Origin: Sepiola atlantica
Lineage: Eukaryota > Mollusca > Cephalopoda > Sepiida > Sepiolidae
Length of the DNA stretch: 64,000 bases
Direction: 5' to 3'
NCBI GenBank assembly: GCA_963556195.1
Contig: OY744520.1
Coordinates: 6,276,204-6,340,203 of the forward strand
Part shown: positions 11,101-22,612 of the stretch, in pieces
Layout of the letters: each line of letters starts with the position of its first letter
How positions within the stretch are numbered: the stretch's first letter is position 1
Program-made: the position numbers and the translations under genes
Notes under the pieces: model-generated
What the model was told of the DNA's origin: nothing
Databases searched by the model: none
The model's input: the letters and a program-made list of their open reading frames with translations, nothing else

Positions 11101-12129
11101 TGTTGATTGACCACTGTTCACCACACTATTGTAGATTTTCTAGAAATCGCAAGTACTTAGTTTTTGTAACTGAATGCGTTTTTTGGTTATCTCTATATAC
11201 CTTTTCTTTGCTTCACTTATCACTGCCTTACAATTATTTCTTGCCTATAAATTTGTCTTTTATTTGCTTTGGATTGATGCAATTTGGCTGATGGTTCAAC
11301 TGATAGTACAGTGTAGAATACAAAAAATATTTGTGGTGAAAAATTTTTTTACATCTTGTACAAACATATTTTACACCTGATTTAGGGAAAAACTTTTAGT
11401 TAAAAAAAAAAAATTTAATTTTAAAAATGAACACTTTTTTAAAAATCTTCCAAAATTGTAATTCCTTTATGAATTTGGATGTAAATTGTATCTTTATAAA
11501 AGAACGATTCTTCTTATTGTGTCATTAATTGCCTTTTTTTCCCCCCTCAGGCTACTTCAAGTTACGTTACTATTTTTGGTGACGGGTGATGTATTTTCTA
11601 TAATGATAAAAAGTTGATGTTTCTCAAATTTGATATGCATGATATTGTGTATGTCTATACATAGAAAGATAGTCACATATTAAAGAAAAAGGATCATCCA
11701 TCAACTGCACATTCATTTCAAGAAGTAATAGGAGTTTGACCACTATTTATTTTGCTTCCATTATGATTGTCATTTACCACAAGATGACATTACATTTGTT
11801 TGTAAGGATTTGTCACTTGTTTGAAGCCTGCAGTTTTAGTTCCTTGTGAGAATTTGTTTATGGACCAATAACACACCAGGCAGCAAATTTTCTCATTTCC
11901 AACAAACTTACAACAGTCATAATTCGGTGACTAAATAAGCGACATAAACAATGATACAAAAAGTATTCATGTTTTTTAAAGATCTGTGCTGAAATTAAGT
12001 TTTTAAATATGATGAAAATAAAATTTTGATTTTGGATACCTACTGTCATTGTACCATTTTATTGGCACTATAATAACATACTTTGCTCCGGTTAATGTTT
12101 TTAAAATTAAGTTGTAGTCCCACCCAAAC
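11101..12129. other. AT-rich stretch, no recognised gene
   Basis: Short frames, A/T runs (for example near 11402-11412) and a TTTTTTTCCCCCC run near 11535. No domain or element end is recognised. Confidence 0.5.
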
Positions 12130-12383
12130 AACTGGTAATATGGGAGGTGACGGTGGTTAAGTGGATATCGACACGGACTGAAAACCTGGGTGTTCCAAGT
12201 TCGAATCCAGTCGGTTCCACAGTAACACTTTCACTTAGGGACGTTGGCAACCTTCTCGTGGTCCTTCCCGTAAGTACCCGATGTCTTTCTAGAAAGATTT
12301 CTAACTAGAAAAAACATCCGGGGAAACTAATGCCAACACCAGAATCATCTGATTCACACGAAAAAAGAGAACTGGTAATATGG
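12130..12383 (+). mobile_element. tRNA-derived SINE with 14-bp target-site duplication
   Basis: A 226-bp insertion (12144-12369) sits between perfect copies of AACTGGTAATATGG (12130-12143 and 12370-12383). The head carries an A-box-like GGTTAAGTGG (12155-12164) and a B-box-like AGTTCGAATCC (about 12198-12208), the split internal promoter of RNA polymerase III, in a tRNA-like context. The body is followed by an A-rich end (CACACGAAAAAAGAG). The tRNA source is not clear. Cephalopods are known to carry tRNA-derived SINEs and this could be one of them. The perfect duplication implies a fairly recent insertion. Confidence 0.88.
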
Positions 12384-12578
12384 AAATATTTTTAAATTAT
12401 GGCAAAGAAAAAAAAAATCAGGAAGAGGAATAACTCATATTTTATTTGAAGATATAAAAAGAGTTGTGTCTCTTACAACCAAAATTTTTTTTTTTTCTGT
12501 ACGAGTTTAAAAAATGTGCAAACAAATAAAAATTAAAATGACTTCACTGCATTCCCGATAGGTAAAGTTATGTACATA

Positions 12579-12615
<37 letters not shown>

Positions 12616-13541
12616 GTAAAAAGAGATGGCTTTTTTTTAATTTGTTTTTGGAAATTAGCTTTTTGTATTTTTTTTATTTGTAGGACAAATATTTGGCTAA
12701 TTTCATAAATTCAACAGACTATTTAAGCTAAGAGGAAAAAAAACAAATTGGTAGCTGAGTGGGCAATAAATTAAATATATGTCAAAAGATGAAGCATTTA
12801 TTTTTTAACAGGATGTAAAAAGGTTGCCGACTGCGATGCCTCAAATGACCAGATATTGAATAGGGCAAAAACTAAGAACAAATACAGGATATTAAGAATA
12901 GCATGAGGCAAGTAAATAGCTTTTAGATGCATTCGTCAAATTAAAAATAAAAAATGATTATACTTAAAACGAAGCAACATTGATATTTTAGCTTGACTTG
13001 AAAGACTGACAGTAGAGTCACTCGACAAACAACCAGCGTTTGACGTATGGACTCATCTAAAGATAGTATTTCAAACTTAAGCATGGTTGACTGATGGATA
13101 GTCTCGAATAGAGATGTTACCAAAGTCACAAGTGTTCATTCACAGGATATTAATTTGCGTGTCACATGATTTGCTTGGTGTTCATCTTATGATTGTGTAT
13201 ATCAAGAGTTGCAGAAAAACAAGTTCTGTCAAAATTATATGCGGTTCGATGCAACGCAATGTATAAAAGGCTTCATGCAGAAGAGTTTCACTTTTCTTAA
13301 TAATTGTAACGCCAAAACGTTTTTAAGTTGCGGACGAGTGTGTCGTACTACTGGTACAGCATATCAGGCTATCTATTGTCAATTAAACCAGTTCCCCCAA
13401 CAGGCTTGAATGATGAGGGTAGTTAGTTACCCAGTACGATACAGGTGGAGCTAGCTTTCGCCTGAGTAAGTACACTGTCTGACTATCGCAGCCCACTTTT
13501 GCCGATCCTGAGCTAAGTCACACGATATGGCCAACCAATCT
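12384..13541. other. AT-rich stretch with TG/TA microsatellite
   Basis: Contains a (TG)n(TA)n microsatellite at about 12580-12615 and A/T runs. The 13400-13540 part is GC-richer and abuts the LINE fragment; it may be another old repeat. No coding domain is recognised. Confidence 0.5.
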
Positions 13542-13838
13542 CTAGAACAACCCGACAATTAGCTAGGTCCCATCTATTCACTGTGGAGGTCCCCAGATGC
13601 CGGAGAGCTTTCTACTCCAGCAGCTTCTTTCTTCATGCTGCCGGCCTCTGGAACTCCCTCCCTGCTCCCTGTTTCCTCAACGTTACTGACATGCAAAGGT
13701 TTAAAACTAATGTAAACAGACATCTCTTTACACAGCTCCCAACTTAGGATGACACCCCAAACCATACTACCTAATTCTCAGTAGCCCTTACGTCTAGTGG
13801 CGACCTGCCTTGTTTGGGGTGAAATATCTTTTTAAAAA
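13542..13838 (+). pseudogene. Jockey-like LINE family A, 3' fragment
   Basis: Plus-strand 3' end of family A. CTAGAACAACCCGACAATTA and CATCTATTCACTGTGGAGG align in order with 40650-40700 of the longer copy, then the LWNSLPAPCF-type coding end, the CTTGTTTGGGGTGAAATAT 3' motif and an A/T tail. It is 5' truncated, as expected for target-primed reverse transcription. Frameshifts break the coding sequence. Confidence 0.8.
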
Positions 13839-14334
13839 AATTTTTTTAATTAAAATTTTTTTTTTTTTTTTCCATAATCGAAGATCAACTACTTGTGGGC
13901 TTTATAGTGCTTCATCTACCCAGTAGTATAGTGAAGATGAACCCACTTGTAGGATCAATGGCCATCTAGAATAAAATATCAACATACTTGGTGAGTATGA
14001 ACTGAACTTGTGCAAACCTGTTATAGGAGTTGTAGAAAAACGTTCATTCCCTTGCATTTCTACTTGATTTTGTTTTCTTACAGTGAAGTGTTGTTGGGAT
14101 ATGCACATCCTCAATGGCATTCTAATTTATCTCTTTGCACTGGTATTCGCCTGCTTCGCTGATCTTAGATTGTATAGCCATATGAGGGCTCGTGAGCCAG
14201 ACACAGGACGAGCATCATTGGGCATGATAGACGATACATGTGCAGAAATATTTGCAAATACCTGTAAAATTTTTTAAAAGCTAACTTATTTTCATATCAA
14301 GGTATTCATCATCTACAGGTTAATATAATTTGGG
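13839..14334. other. Spacer, nothing recognised
   Basis: T-run tail of the preceding LINE followed by ordinary AT-rich sequence. Short frames here show no recognisable domain. Confidence 0.45.
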
Positions 14335-14705
14335 GGCGAGTGTGGGTTGAGGACATGCGTGAGAGAAATAATATGAGAATGATACGATCTCAGAGGGAAA
14401 TTAAATATGAACAGTATAGGGCGATGTGCGCAGAAGAAGAGATCTCGATGGTATGGCCACGTTGAAAGAATTGATGAGAATTCTTGGGTGAGCCGATGTA
14501 GAACAGTGGAGGTAGCATGGTCAGTTCACAGAAGAAGGCCAAGGAAAACATTGGAGGAAATGATAAGGATGGAGAGAAAGAGGGATAAATAAAGACCTGG
14601 CGAGAGATAAGTTAGCTTTGAAGTCAATTTCTTAAAGCCATCCAACGCATGACAGCATGTAAAACAAACGTTAAACCGAATATGATGATGACACTCCATA
14701 TTGTA
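14335..14705 (+). pseudogene. LINE 3' end (RT C-terminal tail plus GATGAT tail)
   Basis: The frame at 14407-14592 includes RSRWYGHVERIDENSW and RRRPRKTLEEMI, the basic C-terminal signature (R-LRW-GHV ... GRPRKTW) of many LINE polyproteins. After the stop, the 3' UTR matches, on the other strand, the sequence at 41755-41990 (AGCATGTAAAAC, GTTAAACCG, then a GATGATGA tail). The two copies therefore define one LINE family whose 3' end is a GAT/ATG microsatellite-like tail. The copy is strongly 5' truncated. Confidence 0.7.
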
Positions 14706-14805
14706 ATCAGATTGGCAAAAACTGAAAAAAAAAAAAAAAAAACTATTTCTCCCAATGGTGTGAAGATTTTCCCATGCAGATACTACAGCAAAAAGTTTTG
14801 TCTCT

Positions 14806-15090
14806 GGATGGGTATCCCGTTTTGGAGTTCCGGCTACCATCACCACAGACAGAGGTCAGCATTTCAAATCAGACCTCTTTTGCCAACAGATGAAACTGTT
14901 AGGAAATAAGAAAGCGAGGACTACAGCATATCATCCTGAATCGAATGGCTTGACGAAACAATTCCATCGCACACTCACGGAAGCCTTAAGAGCCATGACG
15001 AATCAGTCAAATTGGCTGGAAAACTACTGTTGATCCTTCTGGGACTTCGTATTGCAGTGAAGAACAACCTGAAAGGTTCAGCTGATAAAA
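14806..15090 (+). pseudogene. Gypsy-type integrase core fragment, catalytic Glu lost
   Basis: The reading frame gives SRFGVPATITTDRGQHF, then RTTAYHPESNGLTKQFHR and, after a frameshift near 15030, LLILLGLRIAVKNNLKGSA. This is the order of an rve-type Gypsy integrase core. The second catalytic Asp (TDRG) is at 14848-14850. In the normally NGMVERFHR-like motif the catalytic Glu is replaced by Lys (AAA, 14956-14958). The first Asp region, the zinc-binding domain and RT are absent, as are LTRs. It is an isolated dead fragment next to the LINE end. Confidence 0.8.
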
Positions 15091-17504
15091 ATCATCGCCT
15101 TAGGTTGGTTGAGTGCTCATTGGATGCAGAATTTTGTGCTCATGGAAAAAAAAAAAGGAAATTTTCAAAACTTTTTATTTTCAGAGCCTGGGCCCAGAAT
15201 TACCATACTTGTACATTTTGGCCTCAAATCACTATTTCCAGTATAAATTGGGAAAAAAAAAAAAAATTATCACTTATGGTTAGTCGGGGGCTTGTTAGAA
15301 ACAGAATTTGTCCGTCTTAGCAATAAAATCAGATACTATTGAATATATTTACATTTTAGAGTTCTGGGCTCTAATAACGTTTGGAATCATTGATAGAAAA
15401 TAATCTCCCCCAAAAAAGGAAACACAAAAAACAAGGATTTCTGAATTATTAAAATGGTAGAATGTGAAAGTAATGAAACAGAAAATGAAAATTGTGAAGT
15501 TGCGTGAAAGTCCTGTCGAGATGTGGAGTAAAGAAATAACTTGACAATTTCTGATACCATGTACCATAGATACTATTCAGAGTTCATTTTTAACCATCTA
15601 TATTCAACAATATTGTTCAAGCCATTATAAGTATTATTAGACAATAGACACTATTACAATTCAATAAGTTTCTGTTGTTCGTTTGAAGGAAGCTAGTTCA
15701 ACCCGCCTTTAAAGTTTTTGTAAATACAAATTCTGAGCAAAGCAGACATCTTTGTCAGTAACGTAAACAAAATGGCTGCTTTGCTTAGAATCGGTATTTA
15801 GGCATACTTTAAAGGCTTATTCTATTAAAAGAAATTTTCTCTAATGAAAATGGGCCACAAATGAGTAGGTAAAACAAGAATTGTTTTTGATTAATTTCCA
15901 ACGCTATTTTCTTTAAAAAGTCGGTAACAGAAAATTTGGGGTCTTCTTGGTTGATAAGCCAATTTCTCGTGTATAACTAAAAAAATACAAACTATGAACA
16001 AGTGAAAAATTCTTACAAATCTGACGTCATCTTGTGATAAATGAAAAGTAAGCATAATGGAGACAAACCAGCCTAAAGATTGAGTAAAATCTTATCACTA
16101 AAAAAAAAAAATGTGTAAAATTGATACAGAAGCGCAACTCTGACTCTTCATAAAAGACTCATTTCAACAGCTAACACATTAAATCTTCATAATATGATTC
16201 ATAGAACAGTAGAGATTAAGCTAGATTTTTCATTTAATAGTAAATTAAACCTCAAATTTGGACCATGTAAAAACAGACGGAAACAATTTGATAATAGAGC
16301 CAAATTTTTGTTCACTAAAGTTTTCACCTTAGATTTTTTGCGAAAGACAACTTACAACCCTAAAGCCCGCCATATTGACGAGTGGCCCTTTTTCCTTAAG
16401 ATGAGACTGTTTTTATATGCATAGAGACACACAATATTGCGTGCTTTAAGTGGAAAAACATCAACATTAAAAAATAAAATCACCAGTCACTGAAAATAGT
16501 AACCCAACTTTAGTAGCCAGAAAAAAAAAGAAAAACTATTAAAAACACAAGAGAAAGAATTACACATTTTTATGAAGAAAAAAACTATTAATAACACAAG
16601 AGAAAGAATTACACATTTTTATAAAGAAAAAATATTACATTTTGTTTACATCTAAATTTTATCAAAATAACCCAATAATAAAGGAGTTATCCCAAGTTGA
16701 AATTGAAGGGAATCACCCATTTTCACACACAAAAACTGGCTGGTTGTGATATCGAATTTCTCTGCAATTTGTGAAAATAGGGATACGAGGGTAGTTATGG
16801 TCAGAAATCTGATGAGAAAAAGGTAATTAGTTATATGGAATGCTATTTCATGATAAAAGATACTTAATTTGAGTTTATAGGACCTTGCTCAAGGATCTTA
16901 CTCATTTGTAGAGGCATTGGGTAAGGTAAGGTAAGATGTTGCTTTACGGCACATCAACCCTAAGGATCATTTCGTGCCATGAGTGTGGAAGGGAGTGTCC
17001 TTCATTTGAATCTTGAGTCAGTGATATTTTAAATTGTTTACGGTTAAATGCATCTTATTGCCCTGTTTTAGGGCCTAAAATTCAATTTTGGCTATTTCGT
17101 TTGTTTTGTATTAAATCTTTAAATGAGTTTCAAAAGGTTTATTTTCTTTAGAAAATGTAAGATTTTGTAGGATGTTACTTTCTCAAATAATGTTTTTAGG
17201 GTTTGTTCATTAAAGTATTTTCTACGGGTATTTTCATATTTTTTGCAATCCATTAATGTGTTTTATGGTTAGTTGATGATCACATGTTCGGAATTGAGGT
17301 GTGATTTTCTGCTTTTAAAAGATATTCATGAGTTAGTTTTGTATGACCAACTCGGCGAGGCATTGGGATAATACTAGTTTTAAGCTGAAAATTACCATTT
17401 TTTTTTTTTTGCCCTTTAGGCCCTACTATGATATAAGATTAAAACTACTGAAAAGTTTTCCCCAAAACCTAATTTAAAATTTGTTGAGGCAGACAAATAT
17501 TCAA
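15091..17504. other. AT-rich stretch with no recognised gene
   Basis: Contains a 51-bp tandem duplication at about 16534-16636 (ACACAAGAGAAAGAATTACA block twice), a GTAAG repeat near 16921 and a GC-richer block at 16940-17010 (ACGGCACATCAACCCTAAGG) that looks like part of an unidentified repeat. Frames are short and unrecognised. Confidence 0.45.
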
Positions 17505-17560
17505 CAACCTGAACGTTCGAGCAACCTGAACGTTCGAGCAACCTGAACGTTCGAGCAACC
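17505..17560 (+). repeat. 17-bp tandem repeat, about 3 copies
   Basis: GCAACCTGAACGTTCGA repeats at exact 17-bp steps (17521, 17538) with a partial unit on each side. Each unit contains the small palindromic core GAACGTTC. No function is apparent. Confidence 0.9.
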
Positions 17561-19569
17561 TACACATGACATCAGTGAGCGGTTCCATGACTTCAGCGAC
17601 TAAGTTTTCCCTGACAGGAATTGTAGGTAATTGCGAACATCTTTATATTTATTAACCTCCAAACATTCCTCTGACAAACTCCCCAAACCATCATTCAAAC
17701 CCTAACTCAACTGAATGATGAAGAGTCCCATGAAAAGTGTGGTTCATCTTCACTCAACTAAAGTTCTCACATAAGTTCAAAGTTGTATCTTGGCATAGTT
17801 GTGTCATCTTATCAAGATTGCGTTTCCTCGATGAAGGCACAACAGACGAAATGGTTGAAATCCGTCGATGCAACAGCAACAAATTCTGTGTTTCTCAGGA
17901 GTCAAACCACAAATACAATCAATGAGTTCCTCAAAGAAGAAGCGTATCCCATAGAACTTTACAGATGGCTTCATCAGGTAATTGAGAACTCTTAACATTA
18001 TCAACAATAGATTGGAAAGACTGTGTTACAGTTACCTTGGTTTTAGTTGGTGTTGCTTAAGAATGTGATAGGTTGCACTGTTAAGAAGAAAGATTAGATT
18101 AATAAGATCAATATTGCATTACATACAATACAAAGGAATTATCTTATGATGATGATGAATGGAAGATTCTGGAAATGTGAGTTTTACACTTTTCTATTAC
18201 ATATTGCGCAATCTCGAGATCCCTCCCCCCTCTCGAAACGGATGTTATTACGTTATCTGGGAATTTATATTTTGCAATCTGGGGTGAACATTCCAATTAA
18301 TTGTGCATTTTCTACATAATTGATAATTACAAACTGGTCACTACATCTATTTTTCAGATCTTGCATGACAATTACAGTTGGTTTCATCGAAAATGAGAAT
18401 TTCAAAATATACAAATGCGTAGACAATTCAATCTCATGACTTCAGTCAACGGATACAATATAAATCATCAAGTAAATGAAAATTCTAATAAATATCAATC
18501 TATGAGAAGCCTTAAATTGGCCCCAATTATTGATCAGAACATTTTATGCCTTGCAATTTTCCTATATGTAGGCTGAAACTGACAATTTTTGGATTCAGTT
18601 TTTTTAAAAAAGGGGCAAGGGGGTGTTAGAAATCGCAGTGTTGGGCCGTTCACACTTGCTGACCCTCCTACGGGAGGGAGCAGGCGATCTTTGGCATTGA
18701 CCTTAAGGTTTTTTTGATGCCTTTGCTAAACACATGGTTTTTAAAAAATCCCTTTTTTCAGGCAGTTGAGATTTTGCGAGGCTACTATGAACCTCGTGCC
18801 AACTCCAAGGATCTTTAAGCATTTTCTCTAGTGTTGTGTGTTGCGGGGGTATTAACCACGCGTCAACTCTGGATATTCAGAAACTCTTTGAACATTAAAA
18901 GACCGAGCTATATGTAACCTCGTGTCTAAATATTATTTTAAAATTCTAAGTGATGATCGCAACTTTCAGGCTGATCACGCAGATCTCGCAACGTTCTGCA
19001 ATTTGAAAAGAAGTCACTTCCATGAAATCAAGGTAAGTGTGAATTTCCTAGCGTTGCGATTCGTGATCTTTAGCCATCGTCTATGTGAGGAGAAATTCTC
19101 ACAGGGGCACATGAGCCAGTTTCTGGATAGAACATACTTTCCAAAAATATATAGGTTTAGTATGTACCTCCTGCCCTTTGATTTATTTACATAAATCTGA
19201 GGAAAGGTCCAACAAAATTTAGTCAAAAATTGTTTCTTTTCTTTGACAATTTTTAGGCTTAATTCTCTAAAAGAAATATGGCTAAATTTTTTTTTTAAAT
19301 AAATAAAATAAAAATCTTCAATTATTACATTAAGTGTTTTTTTTCTTGGTTGTTGTCTCAGTTTATAAAAATAACAATAGTTTTCCAATAATTTCTGGTG
19401 AAAATTCTGGACAATTTTATGGATATGTGAAATTGACCAAAAATCTAGTGACTGTTTTTTCCGTAACCTTAAATTATCATAAAATCACTTCTACGCATGC
19501 TAATCTTTTGTTTAATCAGAAATTTTGTCTAAAATAAAGTTGCTGAAAGTAAATGGAAAAGTGATTTTT
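17561..19569. other. Intergenic stretch, no recognised gene
   Basis: Short frames overlap at 17737-18007 without recognisable domains. A GC-richer block at 18640-18860 (including CCTCCTACGGGAGGGAG, a short palindrome) may be an unidentified repeat. The remainder is AT-rich. Confidence 0.4.
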
Positions 19570-19711
19570 TTTTTCACTGCTTTAACTAATTTTGTTAAGG
19601 TAGTTTTAATCTCTAAGAAAATTATTGCTTCGAAGAAGTTAAGAATTTACTCAGACTTTTAAAACCAGAAAGACATTTCTATTCCGAATTTTTTTTTTTT
19701 TTTTTCTTTTT

Positions 19712-20340
19712 AACATGGTTCACCCCAAAACAAGACAGGCCACCACTGTAGACGTAAGGGGCTACTGAGAAAAAAGAAAAGGGGAGAAGGTTGGGGGGTG
19801 GTCAACCTAAATCATGATCCGCACAGCGAGATGTCTGTTTACATTAGTTTTAAATTTCTGCATGTCAGTACTGTCGGAGAAACAGGGGGCAGGGAGAGAG
19901 TTCCAGAGGCCAGCAGCACGAGGAAAGAAGCTATTTGAGTAGAAGGCTCTCCGGCATCTGGGGACCTCCACAGTGAATGAATGAGATTTAGTTGATTGTC
20001 GAGTTATTCTAGTGAATTTACGTCGAAGGGACACCAGAGTAGCCAATTCATTAGAGCATAATCCATTGAAGTATTTGTAAAACAAGCACAAGGATGCTAC
20101 ATTGTGGCGATGGGACAGGGACTAGAGCTTGGTTGACAGTGAGGGACCTATTAAGTTGGCGACTCTTTTTTGGACCTTGTCAAGGAGGGAGAGACTAGTA
20201 GATGATGCACCAACCCAGATGTGACAACAATACTCCATGCATGGGCGGATGGTGGCTTTGTAGAGATACAGGATAATGTCAGGTGTGAGGAGTTTACTAG
20301 CACGGTAGAGGGAGCCAACCTTCTTTGCGGCAGCCTTTCC
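19712..20340 (-). pseudogene. Jockey-like LINE family A fragment inside an X arm
   Basis: Minus-strand C-terminal part of the family A RT. The frames give KKVGSLYRASKLLTPD, MEYCCHIWVGAS, DKVQKRVANLIGPS, then MCLFYKYFNGLCSNEL and AAGLWNSLPAPCF. It ends with the GTTTTGGGGTGAACC-type 3' motif followed by an A-rich tail (T run 19690-19706). At least one frameshift falls near 20110. The 5' boundary at about 20340 abuts family X-like sequence. Confidence 0.85.
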
Positions 20341-20363
20341 TTTCAAATTTTGAAAGTTCAATC

Positions 20364-20364
<1 letters not shown>

Positions 20365-20402
<38 letters not shown>
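20365..20402 (+). repeat. (TTA)n microsatellite
   Basis: About 12 TTA repeats next to the 5' side of the LINE fragment. Reading it produces artificial poly-Tyr or poly-Ile peptides. Confidence 0.97.
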
Positions 20403-20404
<2 letters not shown>

Positions 20405-20560
20405 AAAAGATAAAAATAGCTGACTTGTTTACGAAAAAAGCGAAATGCATTCTGGTGGATTTAACTTCGTTTTTTTTTTAATTTCGCTTTAATTTACACT
20501 ATATTGCATGTTTCGATTTCAATATTTGATTAATAGTATTTTTTTACTTCATGTGCTACG

Positions 20561-21499
20561 TTGTCGCGAGAAGAAAAAAAAACGTGTGTAATTTTATTTT
20601 GATTCTTTTTATTTTATAGTTTGAAATTGATGCTCTTAACGTGACTTAATGTGAATCCCTTGATGGGAACGATATTTGCAGCATAAATTTAAATACAAAG
20701 GTTTTTTTGTTTTATTGTTGTTTTTTTTGTCACAAAATCCACATTTTAAATAAATTGTGGACAAAATGCCAGTGACAACAAAAATTCCAAAATTATGGAA
20801 TAAAATTTATATTCAAAAAAAGAATCCCACAAAAAAATAAACAGTGGGGCAAAAACAGAACAAATCGTTATTAAAACAAAAAAAATCACCACGAGATGAA
20901 ATAACGAATCATAAAGTACGGGTGGCCAAAAGTGTAATAAAAGTGTTTGAATTTATTTGTACGTTATTCGATATGTGGTTTTCTGCGTTTAGTTAGACAC
21001 TTTATTTTAAATTTAAAAATAAAAGGAGCTCTGGTAGAAGAACGGTACCAGATTGTAAGGAGAATTTGGGACACTAAAAAAAACTACACAATCAAAAAAT
21101 GGTCTCAAGTCCACGGTTTAAACTTCTTTCTTTTAATTTTTATGAAGTTTTTTTTTTAATTTTCATTTATTTAAAATCAACGAAAGTGGAAAACAATTTT
21201 TTAGTTATTGTTTAACTCCTTAGAATTAAAGGTGATTATATTATTATTACAATGAAAGAAAAGGTCGGCGGTGGATTTGAAATCATTAAATTAACATAAT
21301 TTAATAACAATATAACAATTATAACTAGTTGACTCGTTTGTGAGACATGTTAAATCATCGTTTAACGTGTAGAAAAATGACGCCCATGTCTACGCTGTCG
21401 TTTCAGAACAAGAAATATCAGTTATCTTCCCTTTTTTGCGCTTTGATTTTTCCGTAAAAATGGACGAGTCAACTAGTTACAAAGTACTGTTTAGTTGTT
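20561..21499. other. AT-rich spacer, nothing recognised
   Basis: A/T-run-rich sequence with no coding domain or repeat I can identify, ending at the 3' end of the U2-headed SINE split by Merlin. Confidence 0.5.
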
Positions 21500-21541
21500 C
21501 CTATGTACTTGTTTCCCCACGAGGGCAGAGTTAGACATAAG

Positions 21542-22612
21542 GACGTTTTGGCACTTCTGCATTTTGTATGAACACGCAGATTTTCTGTCCTTCTACTGAA
21601 AATAAAGGGAAGTAATTCAACCGGAAGTTACCTATTTACAACTTAAAAAAAAAATGCAAGACTGATTTGTTTTTGGGTAACAATAAACAATTAACAATTT
21701 CTTTTTTTTATTATATGAATTAAAAATTTTATAAATAAAAATGTAAAGTTTTGATTGGGGTGGGGGGGAATGAATTTTTTGGTCAACATTGATTTTGTTT
21801 TTTTTTTAAATATATTGTAGTTTTCTTTGGGGGGGGGGCTGTATTTTTTTTGTCCTTTTTCTTTTATTAAACAGGATAAAGTTCTGCAATTTGACTTATA
21901 ATGGCTTCCATGGGGTTAGCAGAAAACTTCTGCCGCCACATAAATTCCATTAGGTAAGACTCCACCATTTGCGTGTGGGTGCCACATTCTATTTTGTTAC
22001 GCATTTTGGCCTTTTGCCACATGTTTTCCACATGATTTGTTGTGGCACCTGTGGATGGATCCACAAAATTATATCGGTGATTTACACGCAAATGGTGAAA
22101 TCCTTCTGAAGCGAGTTGGTCGTATGCACGCCAACAGTCTGAGATTACTGTTGTTCCGGGACGCACATACTGCTTTATTATGGGTATTAGTGTTTCGGCA
22201 TTTCTGTAAGGGACTGTTACTAAGAAGCCAGACTTAGTGGCCGCTTCATAGCCACCAAATACCCACAGTTGTCGTCGGATACGGCCCGTATTGTTCTTTC
22301 TTCGTGAAAATAGACTTTCGTCTATCTCCACGAAGCAGTCTTTGACATGACCGGCATGTCCGACTGCAAGAAATCAGGCGATGTGCCTGTAAAAAATCAA
22401 TTGTTTTCTGCGTCTGGTTCATTAAATTACCAATGTCGCGAAGATTCAAATCATTTAACTCCATTCTACTAAATTCTACTTCCACTCCCGGTAAATTCGA
22501 CTTCCGGTGAATTCTGAATAAATGGGACTTGGAGAAAACTAAACGGAACTCTTCAATTTCGATTTCTTAATCGGCTGCGTGTTCATAAAAAATGCAGAAG
22601 TGCCGACGTTTT
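21542..22612. mobile_element. Merlin DNA transposon with 30-bp TIRs and 8-bp target-site duplication
   Basis: The element spans 21550-22604 (1,055 bp). Left TIR 21550-21579 begins GGCACTTCTGCATTTTGTAT. The right TIR 22575-22604 is its inverse complement with one mismatch over 30 bp. GACGTTTT flanks it on both sides (21542-21549 and 22605-22612), an exact 8-bp duplication, as known for the Merlin/IS1016 group. Inside is a minus-strand transposase of the IS1595/ISXO2-like DDE type. The almost identical TIRs and perfect duplication suggest a relatively recent insertion, although the gene is broken. Confidence 0.93.
21867..22485 (-). pseudogene. Merlin transposase (DDE, ISXO2/IS1595-like), internally deleted or frameshifted
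   Basis: Merlin transposases cut and paste their element through a DDE nuclease fold. The C-terminal frame (22331 to 21867, 154 codons) contains the first catalytic Asp in VEIDESLFSRRK, the second in ISDCWRAYDQL (residue about 65) and the Glu in TNHVENMWQKAK (residue about 102), so the triad is intact. The N-terminal frame (22485 to about 22340) has a CSRTCRSC cysteine pair but reads in another frame. The sequence then passes straight to GHVKDCFVEIDES, so the middle N-terminal segment (HTH region) appears missing. The protein is probably inactive by itself. Confidence 0.88.

Larger units (their letters stand above)
19570..20560 (-). mobile_element. Family X arm fragment split by a LINE
   Basis: 19570-19711 (CTTTAACTAATTTTGTTAAG ... 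TTAAAACCAGAAAGACATTT) and 20403-20560 (AAATAGCTGACTTGTTTACG, CGAAATGCATTCTGGTGG) are consecutive parts of the family X arm seen at 1990-2400 and 5690-6100. A minus-strand family A LINE fragment and a TTA microsatellite lie between them. The opposite arm is not seen nearby. Confidence 0.6.

Noticed and set aside
12144..12230. Genuine tRNA gene
   Set aside because: Box-like words are present, but the sequence continues into a SINE body, lacks a convincing cloverleaf and is bounded by a target duplication.
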